From an uncultured Ruminococcus sp. (GTDB lineage Bacteria; Bacillota_A; Clostridia; RUG12999), in NCBI GenBank assembly GCA_902783995.1, contig CACZTG010000028.1:1-12101 (forward strand): a stretch of 12,101 nucleotides of DNA, read 5' to 3'. Positions 1 to 8,109 of this stretch are shown here, in pieces. The position numbers and the translations under genes were made by a program. Within the stretch, counting starts at the first letter, position 1, and each line of letters starts with the position of its first letter. The notes beneath the pieces are model-generated. The model had not been told where the DNA came from. It searched no databases and saw only the letters and a program-made list of their open reading frames with translations.

Positions 1-1
1 T

Positions 2-199
2 GAATTTCCGAGAATAAAAATGGGAGTCGGCGCACCCATATATGAAGGCGAAGATGTTGCCGATTATGTTCTCGGCAGATTTACGGATAATGACATTGCC
101 GTAATGTCAAAGGCGGCTGAAAAAATAGAGGAAAACTTAGAGCTTATCGTAAAGCGTGACTACGCCGCGCTTATGTCAAAGCTGAATATGAGAATTTAA
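2..199 (+). CDS. pth: Peptidyl-tRNA hydrolase, C-terminal fragment (5' end outside window)
   Basis: This is the last 65 codons of a reading frame that enters the window open and stops at TAA 197-199. The visible protein begins EFPRIKMGVGAP and continues through ADYVLGRF, which is the conserved C-terminal part of bacterial Pth (a FPRxxxGxG stretch followed by a xDYVLxxF helix). Pth hydrolyses peptidyl-tRNA released from stalled ribosomes in the cytoplasm and recycles the tRNA. The catalytic His and Asp lie in the N-terminal part and are not visible. The identification also rests on context, because pth directly upstream of mfd is a common Firmicutes arrangement. Only 16 bases separate it from mfd and no terminator lies between, so the two are probably co-transcribed. 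Confidence 0.9.
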   Translation, partial: EFPRIKMGVGAPIYEGEDVADYVLGRFTDNDIAVMSKAAEKIEENLELIVKRDYAALMSKLNMRI

Positions 200-215
200 T
201 TTTCGGGGAAATGAA

Positions 216-3200
216 ATGAGCAGATTTAGTGAAGTTATTGAAAACAAAGCTGAATATAAAAACATTGTTGATTATTTCAAGCGCGGCCTTGAAACCGTTA
301 CCGTAACCGGGCTGCCGGACGGCGCGAAAGCGCATTTTTTGTCATGCTTTGTAAATGATACAGGCAAAAATCTTATATATATTGCGCCCACCGAAACAGA
401 TGCAAAAGCCGCGGCGGAGGATTTTAGATTTTTTGCGGGAGAAAGTGCCGAGGTCGCCTTTTTCCCTCAGAAGGAATATGTTTTCCATAATATCGACGCT
501 ATGAACAGTGATGTGACTTATGAACGAATAAACTGCCTGCATATTCTGAAATACTCAGATAAACCTGTTATAATTACCGCTTCGGCTGCGGCTGCGGCTC
601 AATATACAATGCCGCCTGAAATTTATGATGAAATTGTTATAAAAGCCGGAGATTTTATAAATCAGAATGAGCTTTTAAAAAAGCTCGTTTTTATGGGCTA
701 TCTGCGCGCGGAAAGCGTTGAAGGCGCCGGACAGTTCAGTATAAGAGGCGGAATTGTCGATATTTTTTCACCGAGCGAGCTTTATCCTGTAAGACTCGAA
801 TTTTGGGACGACGAGATTGATACGCTTCGTTCGTTTGACCCTCAATCGCAAATTTCGGTTAAATCTGTTCCCGAAGCGCATATAACGCCATGCAGAGAGC
901 TTGTATATAGTAAAGAAACTGCTGAAAAAGTAATTAAAAAAATAAGTGCCTCCCCCACCGAAGCTTTGCAAAAGGACGCGGAAAGCTTTGCATCAAAGCA
1001 TTATTTTTCGGCAGCGGATAAATATATGCCGTATATATACGGTAAACCGCATACGATTACCGATTATTTTTATGACGGTATCTGCGTTTTCGATAATCCG
1101 CAAACCGTAAATGCAAAAATAAAAATCCTTTATGAACAAATGGCGGAAGAAACGTCAAACCTTGCCGAAAAAGGTCTGATTAAGTTTCCGAAGGGCGCGG
1201 AATACGTTAGAAATTTTGCATATATTTCAAACCATGGCAGGTTTAAAATAGCCCTTGAACCGATTACCGCGCACAATAACCTTTTATCGTCAAACGCTTC
1301 GGTTAATTTTAACGCCCGCGCGGCGCAGCAATATATGGGAAAAACAGAACTTATAATAGAAGATATTGATTTCTGGCACAGCGGCGGTTACGGAATCAAT
1401 ATAATTGTCGGCAGCAAAACAAAAGCTGATGCTTTTGCAAAAACGCTTAAAGAAAGAGGTAAACTGCCCGTTATAAAGTCAAGCGGTGAACCGGCGCTTA
1501 AAGGTGAAACAGCAATATCTGTCGGTACTCTGAAAAACGGTTTTGAGTACCCTGCCGAAAAATTTGCAATTATCTGCGATAAAGAGCTTTTCGGCGGCGA
1601 GCGGGTTCATAAAAAAACAAGACAAATGCCCGGAACAAGGATAAAATCTTACAATGATCTTGAGGTCGGTGATTACGTTGTTCATCATATTCACGGCATT
1701 GGAAGGTATCTTGGGCTTCACCGAATGGAGGTTGACGGAATTAAAAAAGACTATCTCAAAATACTGTACCGTGAAGGAGATATTTTATATATTCCGGCAG
1801 CGTCACTGCATCTTATAAACAAATATATCGCTTCCGAAGGCGGCAGCGTAAAGCTTAATAAAATGGGCGGCGCGGAATTTTCGAGAGTTAAAGGAAGAGT
1901 ACAAAAATCCGTTGAAGAAATGGCGGCAAAGCTTGTTAAAATTTACGCGGCAAGGTTAAACGCTAAAGGGCACGCCTTTGCGTCGGATACAGACTGGCAG
2001 AAAAATTTTGAGGACGACTTCCCCTATGAGGAAACAGAGGACCAGATTAAATGTATAGAAGAAGTTAAACGTGATATGGAAAGTGAAAAGCCTATGGACA
2101 GGCTTTTATGCGGTGATGTTGGCTTCGGCAAAACCGAGGTCGCGCTTCGTGCCGCCTTTAAAGCTGTGGTTGACGGCAAACAGGTTGCGTATCTTGTGCC
2201 TACGACCGTTCTGGCAAAACAGCATTACAATACTTTTTCCGGCAGAATGACAAGGTATCCAATAAATGTTGAAATGCTCAGCCGTTTTAAATCCGCTTCG
2301 CAGCAAAAAAAGATTATTAAGGGTTTAAAAGACGGCAGTATAGATGTTGTGATAGGTACTCACAGGCTTTTGCAGAAAGACGTATGCTATAAGGATTTGG
2401 GGCTTCTTATAGTTGACGAGGAGCAGCGTTTCGGAGTTGCCGACAAGGAAAAGATAAAAGAGCTTAAAAACACGATAGATGTGCTCACGCTTTCCGCAAC
2501 GCCCATACCGAGAACCATGCATATGGCTATGATAGGTATAAGAGATATGAGCGTTATAAACGAGCCGCCCGAAGACCGCAGACCGGTACAGACGTTTGTT
2601 ATGGAATATGACAGAGAGGTTATTAAAGAAGCGATTTTAAAGGAGCTTGACCGCGGCGGACAGATATATTATGTGTTTAACCGTATTGAAGGAATTGAAA
2701 GGGCAGCAGCGGAAATACAGGCAATGGCGCCGGATGCGAAAATTGTTGTGGGACACGGAAGAATGAACGAAAGAGAGCTTGAGAGCATTATGCTTTCGGT
2801 TATGGACGGTGAAGCGGACATACTTGTATGCACCACAATTATCGAAACAGGACTTGATATACCGAATGTCAACACCATCATAGTTGAGAACGCAGACAGA
2901 ATGGGGCTTTCACAGCTATATCAGCTCCGCGGCAGAGTCGGCAGAAGCTACCGCACGTCATATGCGTATTTCACCTACAAAAAAAACAAAGAGATAAACG
3001 AAACAGCCGAAAAAAGGCTTAAATCAATAAGAGAATTTACAGAATTCGGTTCGGGATTTAAAATAGCTCTGCGTGACCTTGCCATAAGAGGCGCGGGAAA
3101 TGTTCTCGGACCGCAGCAGCACGGTGCTATGGACGCCGTAGGCTATGATATGTATTGCAAGCTGCTCGGTAATGCGGTTGCGCAGGCAAAGGGAGAAAAA

Positions 3201-3662
3201 ACAAAAGAAGAAATTGTTACAACGGTTGACCTTAAAACCGACGCGTTTATTCCCGAAAGCTATATAGAAAGTGAAAATACCAGAATAGAAATGTATAAAC
3301 GTATTTCGGGCATAGAGTCGGAAGACGATTTATCTGAGGTTATAAGCGAGCTTATCGACCGTTTTTCGGAACCTCCAAAATGCGTAATCAACCTTATGAA
3401 TATTGCGCTTATAGGAAAATACGCCTCGCGCTGCGGCATAAGCGAAATTACGCAAAAAGGCGATTTTATAAACTTTTACACCGACTGTTCAACGGAAAAG
3501 AAAAAATATACAGTCAGGCAGTTTTGTTCAAAGCATAAACAAAGCCTTATGTTTATTGATGATAAAAAGCCTCACATTATTATGCGAATAACAAATGAAA
3601 AAAAACTTTTTGACAATATTAAATTTATGTTACAGGACTTTAATATATTGCAAAACAGCTGA
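216..3662 (+). CDS. mfd: Transcription-repair coupling factor Mfd (DNA translocase)
   Basis: A 1148-residue protein, the normal size for Mfd. It binds RNA polymerase stalled at DNA damage, pushes it off with an ATP-driven dsDNA translocase and recruits UvrA. The parts are in the usual order: a UvrB-like N-terminal module (GGIVDIF at about 178-184, followed by a VRLEFWDDEID-like stretch); the RNA-polymerase interaction domain starting near residue 485 (GDYVVHHIHGIGRY); a RecG-like helicase core with Walker A GDVGFGKT at 633-640, Walker B DEEQ at 734-737, motif III SATPIPRT, and motif VI QLRGRVGR at 903-910; then the C-terminal TRCF domain (about 1000-1148), which includes SYIESENTRIEMYKRI. The ATG at 216 is preceded by GGGGAA at 205-210, a spacing of 5. 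An ATG at 211 is followed after one codon by a stop and is not the start. All catalytic motifs look intact. Confidence 0.98.
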   Translation: MSRFSEVIENKAEYKNIVDYFKRGLETVTVTGLPDGAKAHFLSCFVNDTGKNLIYIAPTETDAKAAAEDFRFFAGESAEVAFFPQKEYVFHNIDAMNSDVTYERINCLHILKYSDKPVIITASAAAAAQYTMPPEIYDEIVIKAGDFINQNELLKKLVFMGYLRAESVEGAGQFSIRGGIVDIFSPSELYPVRLEFWDDEIDTLRSFDPQSQISVKSVPEAHITPCRELVYSKETAEKVIKKISASPTEALQKDAESFASKHYFSAADKYMPYIYGKPHTITDYFYDGICVFDNPQTVNAKIKILYEQMAEETSNLAEKGLIKFPKGAEYVRNFAYISNHGRFKIALEPITAHNNLLSSNASVNFNARAAQQYMGKTELIIEDIDFWHSGGYGINIIVGSKTKADAFAKTLKERGKLPVIKSSGEPALKGETAISVGTLKNGFEYPAEKFAIICDKELFGGERVHKKTRQMPGTRIKSYNDLEVGDYVVHHIHGIGRYLGLHRMEVDGIKKDYLKILYREGDILYIPAASLHLINKYIASEGGSVKLNKMGGAEFSRVKGRVQKSVEEMAAKLVKIYAARLNAKGHAFASDTDWQKNFEDDFPYEETEDQIKCIEEVKRDMESEKPMDRLLCGDVGFGKTEVALRAAFKAVVDGKQVAYLVPTTVLAKQHYNTFSGRMTRYPINVEMLSRFKSASQQKKIIKGLKDGSIDVVIGTHRLLQKDVCYKDLGLLIVDEEQRFGVADKEKIKELKNTIDVLTLSATPIPRTMHMAMIGIRDMSVINEPPEDRRPVQTFVMEYDREVIKEAILKELDRGGQIYYVFNRIEGIERAAAEIQAMAPDAKIVVGHGRMNERELESIMLSVMDGEADILVCTTIIETGLDIPNVNTIIVENADRMGLSQLYQLRGRVGRSYRTSYAYFTYKKNKEINETAEKRLKSIREFTEFGSGFKIALRDLAIRGAGNVLGPQQHGAMDAVGYDMYCKLLGNAVAQAKGEKTKEEIVTTVDLKTDAFIPESYIESENTRIEMYKRISGIESEDDLSEVISELIDRFSEPPKCVINLMNIALIGKYASRCGISEITQKGDFINFYTDCSTEKKKYTVRQFCSKHKQSLMFIDDKKPHIIMRITNEKKLFDNIKFMLQDFNILQNS

Positions 3663-3676
3663 ATATGATGTATAAT
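3648..3676 (+). promoter_or_regulatory. Predicted sigma70/sigmaA promoter for the foldase gene
   Basis: A -35 box TTGCAA (3648-3653, 4 of 6 consensus bases), a 17-base spacer and a perfect -10 box TATAAT (3671-3676). The promoter overlaps the last codons and stop of mfd. The predicted start near 3683 would give a leader of about 35 bases before the ATG at 3718. It suggests that the foldase and the following gene can be transcribed independently of pth-mfd. The call is by pattern only. Confidence 0.6.
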
Positions 3677-3701
3677 ATTATTGGTTGATTATATTTAATC
3701 T

Positions 3702-3708
3702 GAAGGGA
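3702..3708 (+). promoter_or_regulatory. Ribosome binding site that decides the foldase start
   Basis: GAAGGGA ends 9 bases before the ATG at 3718. It touches the in-frame ATG at 3709, leaving no spacer, and lies downstream of the in-frame TTG at 3685. Only the ATG at 3718 has workable spacing, and that start also gives a compact lipoprotein signal sequence. Confidence 0.7.
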
Positions 3709-3717
3709 ATGATAAAA

Positions 3718-4773
3718 ATGATAAAAAAATATTTCGCGGTAATTTTAGCTTTGGTTCTTGCTTTATCGGTATTATCGGGCTGCGGCGAGCAGATAAAAAA
3801 AGATGAAAAAGTTGTGGTCAGTGTAAACGGCGAGGATATTACCGAAGGCGAATTTATGTATTACCTTCTTATCGCTAAAAATACCATCATATCGGCAGGC
3901 GACGGTGAAGACAACGAGGAATACTGGAAAACAACCGAAATCGAAGGCAAAAACGCCGGCGAGGTCGCAAGAGAAACGGCTCTTAAAAATGCCGTGGAGC
4001 TTACCGTTATGGCACAAAAAGCGGTAGAAATGGGCGTTGATAACAGCGACCATGTGCGCCGTGAAAAAAGGCAGAATTTTATAAAACAAAGCTTTGGAGG
4101 AAATGAAAACGATTATATTTCACGTATTACAGAGCTTGGTCTTACCGACGAAAACGTTACAAAGGTTGTAATGAAGGATTATCTTGCGGGCGAACTTGGC
4201 GGCAAAGTCGATATGGACGAACCGACCGATGAGCAAATCCGTGAATATTACGATAAAAACTATTACAGAGCAAAGCATATACTTATAGCGTTTTCAAACT
4301 ATGAGTCGGATAATTCCGACGGTCATGCGGAAGCTCTGAAAAAAGCCGAAGAAGTAAAGGCTTTAATAGACGGCGGCGCGGATTTTGAAAGTTTAATTGC
4401 CGAATATAATGAGGATACCGCAATAAACGATTCTTCAATGGGCTATGTTTTCACAAAAGACGTTATGGTTAAAGCCTTTGAGGACGCGACAAAAGCGCTT
4501 TCGGTCGGTGAAATAAGCGATATTGTTGAAACCGACTACGGCTACCATATAATAAAACGTCTTGATGCCGCCGCTGTTTACGATGAGTTTTTAAGCTCAA
4601 AATCAAGGCTTGACCAAAATGGCGAAAAAACGGGGAAAGATGAAATTATATCATTTACAAAACAAGAGCAGCTTAAAGTTATGGCAGAGCAGTGGAAGGA
4701 CGAATCCGAAATCAAAACGAATGATGATGTTCTTAAAGCAATTCCTCTGACAACAAAGGAAGATAAAAAATAA
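3718..4773 (+). CDS. PrsA-like peptidylprolyl isomerase lipoprotein (parvulin type)
   Basis: A 351-residue exported foldase. The N-terminus has two Lys, a hydrophobic stretch and the lipobox LSGC with the lipidated Cys at residue 22, so it should be anchored on the outer face of the membrane. Residues about 25-150 resemble the SurA/PrsA chaperone arm, including the typical start VVSVNGEDITEGEF. Residues about 182-280 form a parvulin (rotamase) domain: RAKHILI at its start, then DFESLIAEYNED, GYVF, ALSVGEISDIV and GYHIIK at its end. About 70 hydrophilic residues follow. In Firmicutes such proteins fold exported proteins after Sec translocation; the actual clients are unknown. It follows mfd by 55 bases, a frequent order in Clostridia, and has its own predicted promoter. 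The next gene starts 28 bases later with no terminator between. Upstream in-frame starts at 3685 (TTG) and 3709 were rejected on ribosome-site spacing. Confidence 0.9.
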   Translation: MIKKYFAVILALVLALSVLSGCGEQIKKDEKVVVSVNGEDITEGEFMYYLLIAKNTIISAGDGEDNEEYWKTTEIEGKNAGEVARETALKNAVELTVMAQKAVEMGVDNSDHVRREKRQNFIKQSFGGNENDYISRITELGLTDENVTKVVMKDYLAGELGGKVDMDEPTDEQIREYYDKNYYRAKHILIAFSNYESDNSDGHAEALKKAEEVKALIDGGADFESLIAEYNEDTAINDSSMGYVFTKDVMVKAFEDATKALSVGEISDIVETDYGYHIIKRLDAAAVYDEFLSSKSRLDQNGEKTGKDEIISFTKQEQLKVMAEQWKDESEIKTNDDVLKAIPLTTKEDKK

Positions 4774-4801
4774 AAAGATACAGAAAGGACTTGTTTAAAA
4801 T

Positions 4802-6316
4802 ATGAAAAAAATTTTTACGTTACTGCTTCTGTTTGTTCTTTGTATGACCATGGGCGTGTATGCGAAAGACATAAATCTTGACTTTTTGGATGATGCGGCT
4901 TTAAATTCCTCTTATGCGGGAAATATGACAATAACCATAGACAAGCCGCTTGAAGTGATTACCGTGCTTGAAAAAGGCGGTTATCTTGACATTATTAATA
5001 AGTTTATTGATTTACGCGCGCTTTTGGAAGGCCTTGCAGATTCAGAAATTACGCTTAATTGCAAAATAAACGCGAACAAAGATTTAACAAAGATGAGAAC
5101 TGCCGTTGAATATGATGTGTCTATGCCGACGGTTATTAATCCGAACCTCAAAATGCATATAAACGCCAGAAACGGCATATGGATGGACTATGACCTTACT
5201 GGCGCTGAGCCAAAGCTTGATATGATAATGAGATATCCCATATTTAACAAATATCTGCATACAACCGAACAGGATTCTATGGGAGAATCAATGATTGAAA
5301 GCTTTATGTGGTTATATGGCGGTGAGCAGAGCTTTTTGGATACAGCAAAAGAGCTTATGATTAAATATGCCGATATTGCTGTCAGCGGCAATACATATAC
5401 CGTTAAGCTTGATAACGCTTCCGTATGCCTTATGCTTAAAGATTATTTTGAATATATTTCGGAAAATATGAAGAAAAATACCAAGCAGATAATAGCTGAT
5501 TATCCGGAAGATTCCGATGATGATTATGCTTTTGAAGATTACTCACCGTATGATGATATTATACCGGAAATAGAAAGCTTTTTTGACAAATACAGCGTTA
5601 TAGGCAAAGAAGGAATTACGACAAAATATGTAAAAGGCCTCGGCGGAAAGCTTAAATCCGAGGAATCGATTATTCCGATTGATATAAACCTATACCGCTT
5701 GCTTGAAGCGACGGGCGAAGAAATCCCGGCAGGACTTACCGAAGAAAACAGCAGTATTGCCTTTACAATAAAAACAACCGCGGATTACACGAATGTCGGA
5801 ACAACCAAAAAAATTGATTTCCCGACGCTGACCGAAGATAACTCATTTACCTTTGATGATTTAAACTCGTTTGGCTATGATGATTATGACGGTTATTACG
5901 ATGATTATAAAAGAACAGATTTTGACGGTTGGATAAATGTTCAGTCGGACAGCGTTATTAAAGACGGCGATGTTATTTACGTGCCTTTCCGTGAAACAAT
6001 TGAAAACGCCTGCTCATATGAGCTTTATGACGAAGGCGATGAAGATAATCCGTATTATACCATTAACTATGTTGACGGCTGGGTGAGCTTTAATTCAAGG
6101 CTTGCGGATTTCGGAGTCTTGGAATTTAAAGTAGGCAGAAACGACTGCTACTACAAGGACGGAACATATAATTTTGGTGCGCCCAAGCTTATCAATGACA
6201 GAGTATGGGTTGACGCGAAGCTTTTTGAAGATGTGTTCGGCTGGGAGATTGAGAATATGGCATGGGATTATATTACCAATATATTAAATGTCAACTATTC
6301 AAACTATCATTATTAA
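4802..6316 (+). CDS. Exported protein with C-terminal copper-amine-oxidase-like (stalk) domain, function unknown
   Basis: A 504-residue secreted protein. A classical signal peptide covers residues 1-21, with a likely cleavage after VYA; there is no lipobox. I do not recognise a family for residues about 22-350, which are mixed alpha/beta-like in composition. Two acidic, Tyr-rich low-complexity stretches (about 233-258 and 351-375, with repeated DD, DDY and YDD) look like flexible linkers or cation-binding segments. Residues 377-504 resemble the copper amine oxidase N-terminal/stalk-like domain common in secreted Clostridia proteins: DVIYVPFRETIE, and later INDRVWVDAKLFEDVFGWE with the final hydrophobic NILNVNY. 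That domain is probably a cell-surface adhesion or assembly module and does not imply oxidase activity. The ATG at 4802 follows AGAAAGGA with a spacing of about 12. It is probably in an operon with the foldase upstream and ends at a strong terminator. Confidence 0.8.
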   Translation: MKKIFTLLLLFVLCMTMGVYAKDINLDFLDDAALNSSYAGNMTITIDKPLEVITVLEKGGYLDIINKFIDLRALLEGLADSEITLNCKINANKDLTKMRTAVEYDVSMPTVINPNLKMHINARNGIWMDYDLTGAEPKLDMIMRYPIFNKYLHTTEQDSMGESMIESFMWLYGGEQSFLDTAKELMIKYADIAVSGNTYTVKLDNASVCLMLKDYFEYISENMKKNTKQIIADYPEDSDDDYAFEDYSPYDDIIPEIESFFDKYSVIGKEGITTKYVKGLGGKLKSEESIIPIDINLYRLLEATGEEIPAGLTEENSSIAFTIKTTADYTNVGTTKKIDFPTLTEDNSFTFDDLNSFGYDDYDGYYDDYKRTDFDGWINVQSDSVIKDGDVIYVPFRETIENACSYELYDEGDEDNPYYTINYVDGWVSFNSRLADFGVLEFKVGRNDCYYKDGTYNFGAPKLINDRVWVDAKLFEDVFGWEIENMAWDYITNILNVNYSNYHY

Positions 6317-6332
6317 TAGCTTATAAAACTGC

Positions 6333-6351
6333 GCCGCAAGTTTTTTGCGGC
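6333..6351. repeat. Hairpin GCCGCAA/TTGCGGC in the convergent intergenic region
   Basis: A perfect 7-bp inverted repeat (6333-6339 with 6345-6351) around a 5-base loop. Read on the - strand it is followed after four bases by TTTT, so it could act as a weak terminator for the alarmone synthetase transcript. On the + strand no T-tract follows. Confidence 0.5.
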
Positions 6352-6354
6352 AAA

Positions 6355-6381
6355 CAGCTTAATGACAAAGTCATTAAGCTG
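6355..6381. repeat. Perfect 12-bp hairpin between convergent genes
   Basis: CAGCTTAATGAC (6355-6366) and GTCATTAAGCTG (6370-6381) pair perfectly around a 3-base AAA loop. No T-tract follows on either strand, so it is not a simple terminator alone. It lies one base before the main terminator stem. A second TTAAGCT at 6411-6417 could compete for the 5' arm. Confidence 0.6.
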
Positions 6382-6412
6382 AGGGGAACAGGCTCTTGCC
6401 TGTTCCCCTTTT
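6382..6412 (+). terminator. Intrinsic terminator of the foldase/stalk-protein operon
   Basis: AGGGGAACAGGC (6382-6393) pairs perfectly with GCCTGTTCCCCT (6398-6409) across a 4-base TCTT loop and runs directly into TTTT, with a second T-run at 6417-6421. This is a strong rho-independent terminator for the + strand. On the - strand the same stem is not followed by T residues. Confidence 0.9.
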
Positions 6413-6430
6413 AAGCTTTTTATCCAATTA

Positions 6431-7138
6431 TCAAACAATGTCTTTTCCGTTCCCCGTTTCGGTCATTTTAACAACCTTATCATGGATTTCCTCCATACGT
6501 TTATCAAGCCCCGCGCCTATCTCGGCGCAAAGAAGAAGCTCACTGTTTATTTCATCGGTTATTGTCACGTTTTTCTTATATCTTATTTTATGTTCAAGGC
6601 TTGCCCACCAATCCATAGAAATCGTACGGAATTGTACCTCCACTTTCATAAGCTTTTTCTTATCGTGAAGAAAAATAGGTGTTTCCACAATAAGATGCAA
6701 GCTTCGGTAACCGTTAGGTTTTGGAGTGTTTATGTAATCTTTTTTTTCTATAACAGTAATATCGTCCTGCCCCGCAAGGGCATCGGCAAGCATAAAAATA
6801 TCCGAAGGAAAACCACAAACAACACGTATGCCGGCAATATCATAAATATTTTTTTCAATGTTTTCGACAGTTGGCTCAATGTTTTTACGGTGAAGCTTAT
6901 TCATAATACTTTCGGGTGTTTTAAGCCTTGTTTTTATAGCTTCAATAGGATTTCTGTCATATTGAAGCGAAAATTCCTCGTTAAGCACGTTAAACTTTGT
7001 GGAAACCTCAAGCATTGCGCACCGATAATATGCCATAAGCTCTTTGAACGGAAGAGTTTGTTCTTCTATAAATTCGGCAAAATGCTCATAAAGATTTTTT
7101 TCAAGTGCGTTTTTTATTTCCTCATTAAAAATCTGCAT
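6431..7138 (-). CDS. relP: Small alarmone synthetase, RelP/YwaC-like (p)ppGpp synthetase
   Basis: A 235-residue protein with a single RelA/SpoT synthetase domain and no HD hydrolase, TGS or ACT domains, which is the small alarmone synthetase layout. The class transfers pyrophosphate from ATP to GTP or GDP to make (p)ppGpp in the cytoplasm. Visible motifs are SIMNKLHRK (78-85), IYDIAGIRVVC (98-108, with Asp100 and Arg105), NGYRSLH (142-148), EVQFRT (167-172, with the Glu-x-Gln-x-Arg core) and WASLEHKIRYK (178-188). The last motif, together with EVSTKFNVL near residues 44-52, resembles RelP/YwaC more than RelQ/YjbM, but the subgroup is my judgement from memory of the families. GAGAGG ends 8 bases upstream of the start. 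It lies 40 bases behind the putative lipoprotein and no terminator separates them, so it probably shares that promoter. Small synthetases are usually controlled by transcription under cell-wall or other stress. Confidence 0.9.
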   Translation of the reverse strand: MQIFNEEIKNALEKNLYEHFAEFIEEQTLPFKELMAYYRCAMLEVSTKFNVLNEEFSLQYDRNPIEAIKTRLKTPESIMNKLHRKNIEPTVENIEKNIYDIAGIRVVCGFPSDIFMLADALAGQDDITVIEKKDYINTPKPNGYRSLHLIVETPIFLHDKKKLMKVEVQFRTISMDWWASLEHKIRYKKNVTITDEINSELLLCAEIGAGLDKRMEEIHDKVVKMTETGNGKDIV

Positions 7139-7178
7139 ATATTTAACCTCTCAGTCACCTTTGCCGAAACAATAACTC

Positions 7179-7697
7179 TCAATTGTTCGGTAGGTAGGTG
7201 ACATACATAACGCCTCTTGTGGCTTCTGCATTGTTATAATATGAAAGCTTTATATCACTTCCCGCGTTTTTCCACGCGGTTACAAGAGTATTTTCATCAT
7301 TTTTATCGGCGGCGTCTTCAAGGTAAGGCGCGCCGTAAACGTCTGTCATCAAGCCCTTCATATTGTTGTATGATTTATCGGTAAGCTTGGTGGTTTTAAG
7401 ACGATATTCTATTTTATAAAGCTTATCTTCACCGTTAAAATAATAAAGCAAATCGACATTATTGTACGTATTTACCGCAAGCTCAACAATAGGCTGCGTA
7501 ATGTCCTTATCATAATAGCGCAGGAAGTTTTCATCGTAACCGACAAACTCCGCCTTCTCAATTTTTCTTATTTCAGTTCTTGTCATACCCCATTTTATGT
7601 CACGGAGACCTGTTGCTGTCATATCTTTTTTGCCGCAAGAGCAAAAAAGAAGTGTCGGCAGCAGCAGGAAAACCGAAATCAAGATACTTTTTTTCAT
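7179..7697 (-). CDS. Putative small lipoprotein, function unknown
   Basis: A 172-residue exported protein. Residues 1-20 are a signal sequence with two Lys and a Leu-rich core, ending FCSC; Cys21 is the likely lipidation site, although Phe at -3 makes the lipobox degenerate. After the anchor comes GLRDIKWGMTRTEIRKIE (30-47). Short GxxWGMTxxEV-like starts occur in small secreted proteins with BamE-like or related alpha/beta folds; this is a loose resemblance only. The rest (VDLLYYFNGEDKLYKIEYRL, then a helical stretch and VMYVTYLP) fits a small alternating beta/alpha domain. I do not recognise a named family. The start is supported by AAAAGGTGG at 7708-7716 with 10-base spacing and by a near-consensus promoter further upstream. 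It is the first gene of a likely two-gene unit with the alarmone synthetase. Confidence 0.75.
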   Translation of the reverse strand: MKKSILISVFLLLPTLLFCSCGKKDMTATGLRDIKWGMTRTEIRKIEKAEFVGYDENFLRYYDKDITQPIVELAVNTYNNVDLLYYFNGEDKLYKIEYRLKTTKLTDKSYNNMKGLMTDVYGAPYLEDAADKNDENTLVTAWKNAGSDIKLSYYNNAEATRGVMYVTYLPNN

Positions 7698-7744
7698 ATT
7701 GCAATATCCACCTTTTAAGATAAAACTGTTTAAGTATATATATT

Positions 7745-7773
7745 ATTATACAATATAAAAGACAATATTTCAA
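7745..7773 (-). promoter_or_regulatory. Predicted sigmaA promoter of the lipoprotein-alarmone synthetase unit
   Basis: On the - strand, TTGAAA (7773-7768, 5 of 6) is followed by a 17-base spacer and a perfect TATAAT (7750-7745). The predicted transcript begins near 7738, about 40 bases before the lipoprotein ATG. It is the best promoter match in the divergent intergenic region. Confidence 0.7.
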
Positions 7774-7935
7774 GAGCTTTTTTTAATTTCTGTAAAAAAA
7801 ATGAAATATTATTGAAATATTTAAAAGTCTTTGTCCGTTTAATCTTAAAATATTGATAAAATGCGGAAAAAAAGCGGACAAAAACGCTCTGATTTTATTT
7901 TTATATGTGAAAAAATCAGACGGACCGGCTGACAT

Positions 7936-7950
7936 TTTACATTTTGTAAA
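7936..7950. promoter_or_regulatory. Operator-like palindrome TTTACA-TTT-TGTAAA
   Basis: A perfect 6-bp dyad around 3 bases, upstream of the EF-G-like gene and downstream of the likely - strand promoter. Dyads of this size are typical of repressor sites, but such AT-rich palindromes also arise by chance here. No regulator gene is adjacent. Confidence 0.3.
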
Positions 7951-8102
7951 CTTGTTGTAATGTTTCTGTAAAATTAGTTTCACAAAAAAACGGGAAAAAG
8001 TTTGTTAAAAATGCACAAATTCATATAGAAGGATATAAGCAAATTATGGCGAATATATATAGCATATAGTATTTTGCTAAAAAATGAGGCAAAAACTTTT
8101 AC

Positions 8103-8109
8103 AGAAAGG
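8103..8109 (+). promoter_or_regulatory. Ribosome binding site of the EF-G-like gene
   Basis: AGAAAGG lies 13 bases before the ATG at 8123, a slightly long spacing. The same sequence, ACAGAAAGG followed by an AT-rich spacer, precedes the gene at 4802, which suggests a normal host signal. It lies downstream of the in-frame ATG at 8084, so that start is unlikely. Confidence 0.55.

Noticed and set aside
3685..3717. Upstream TTG (3685) or ATG (3709) as start of the foldase gene
   Set aside because: GAAGGGA at 3702-3708 is correctly spaced only for the ATG at 3718, and that start gives the shortest, normal lipoprotein signal sequence.
6482..7201. 239-codon + strand reading frame opposite the alarmone synthetase
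   Set aside because: It is the mirror of a gene with clear catalytic motifs; its translation is rich in Phe, Lys, Cys and Asn with no domain, typical of an antisense shadow.
7888..7920. Hairpin TCTGATTTT/AAAATCAGA as a terminator
   Set aside because: No T-tract follows on the + strand, and no gene ends upstream of it on the - strand; kept only as part of the intergenic region.
7783..7983. 66-codon reading frame on the - strand in the intergenic region
   Set aside because: Lys/Phe-rich composition expected from AT-rich non-coding DNA, no recognisable motif, and it overlaps the inverted repeats; no good ribosome site was seen.
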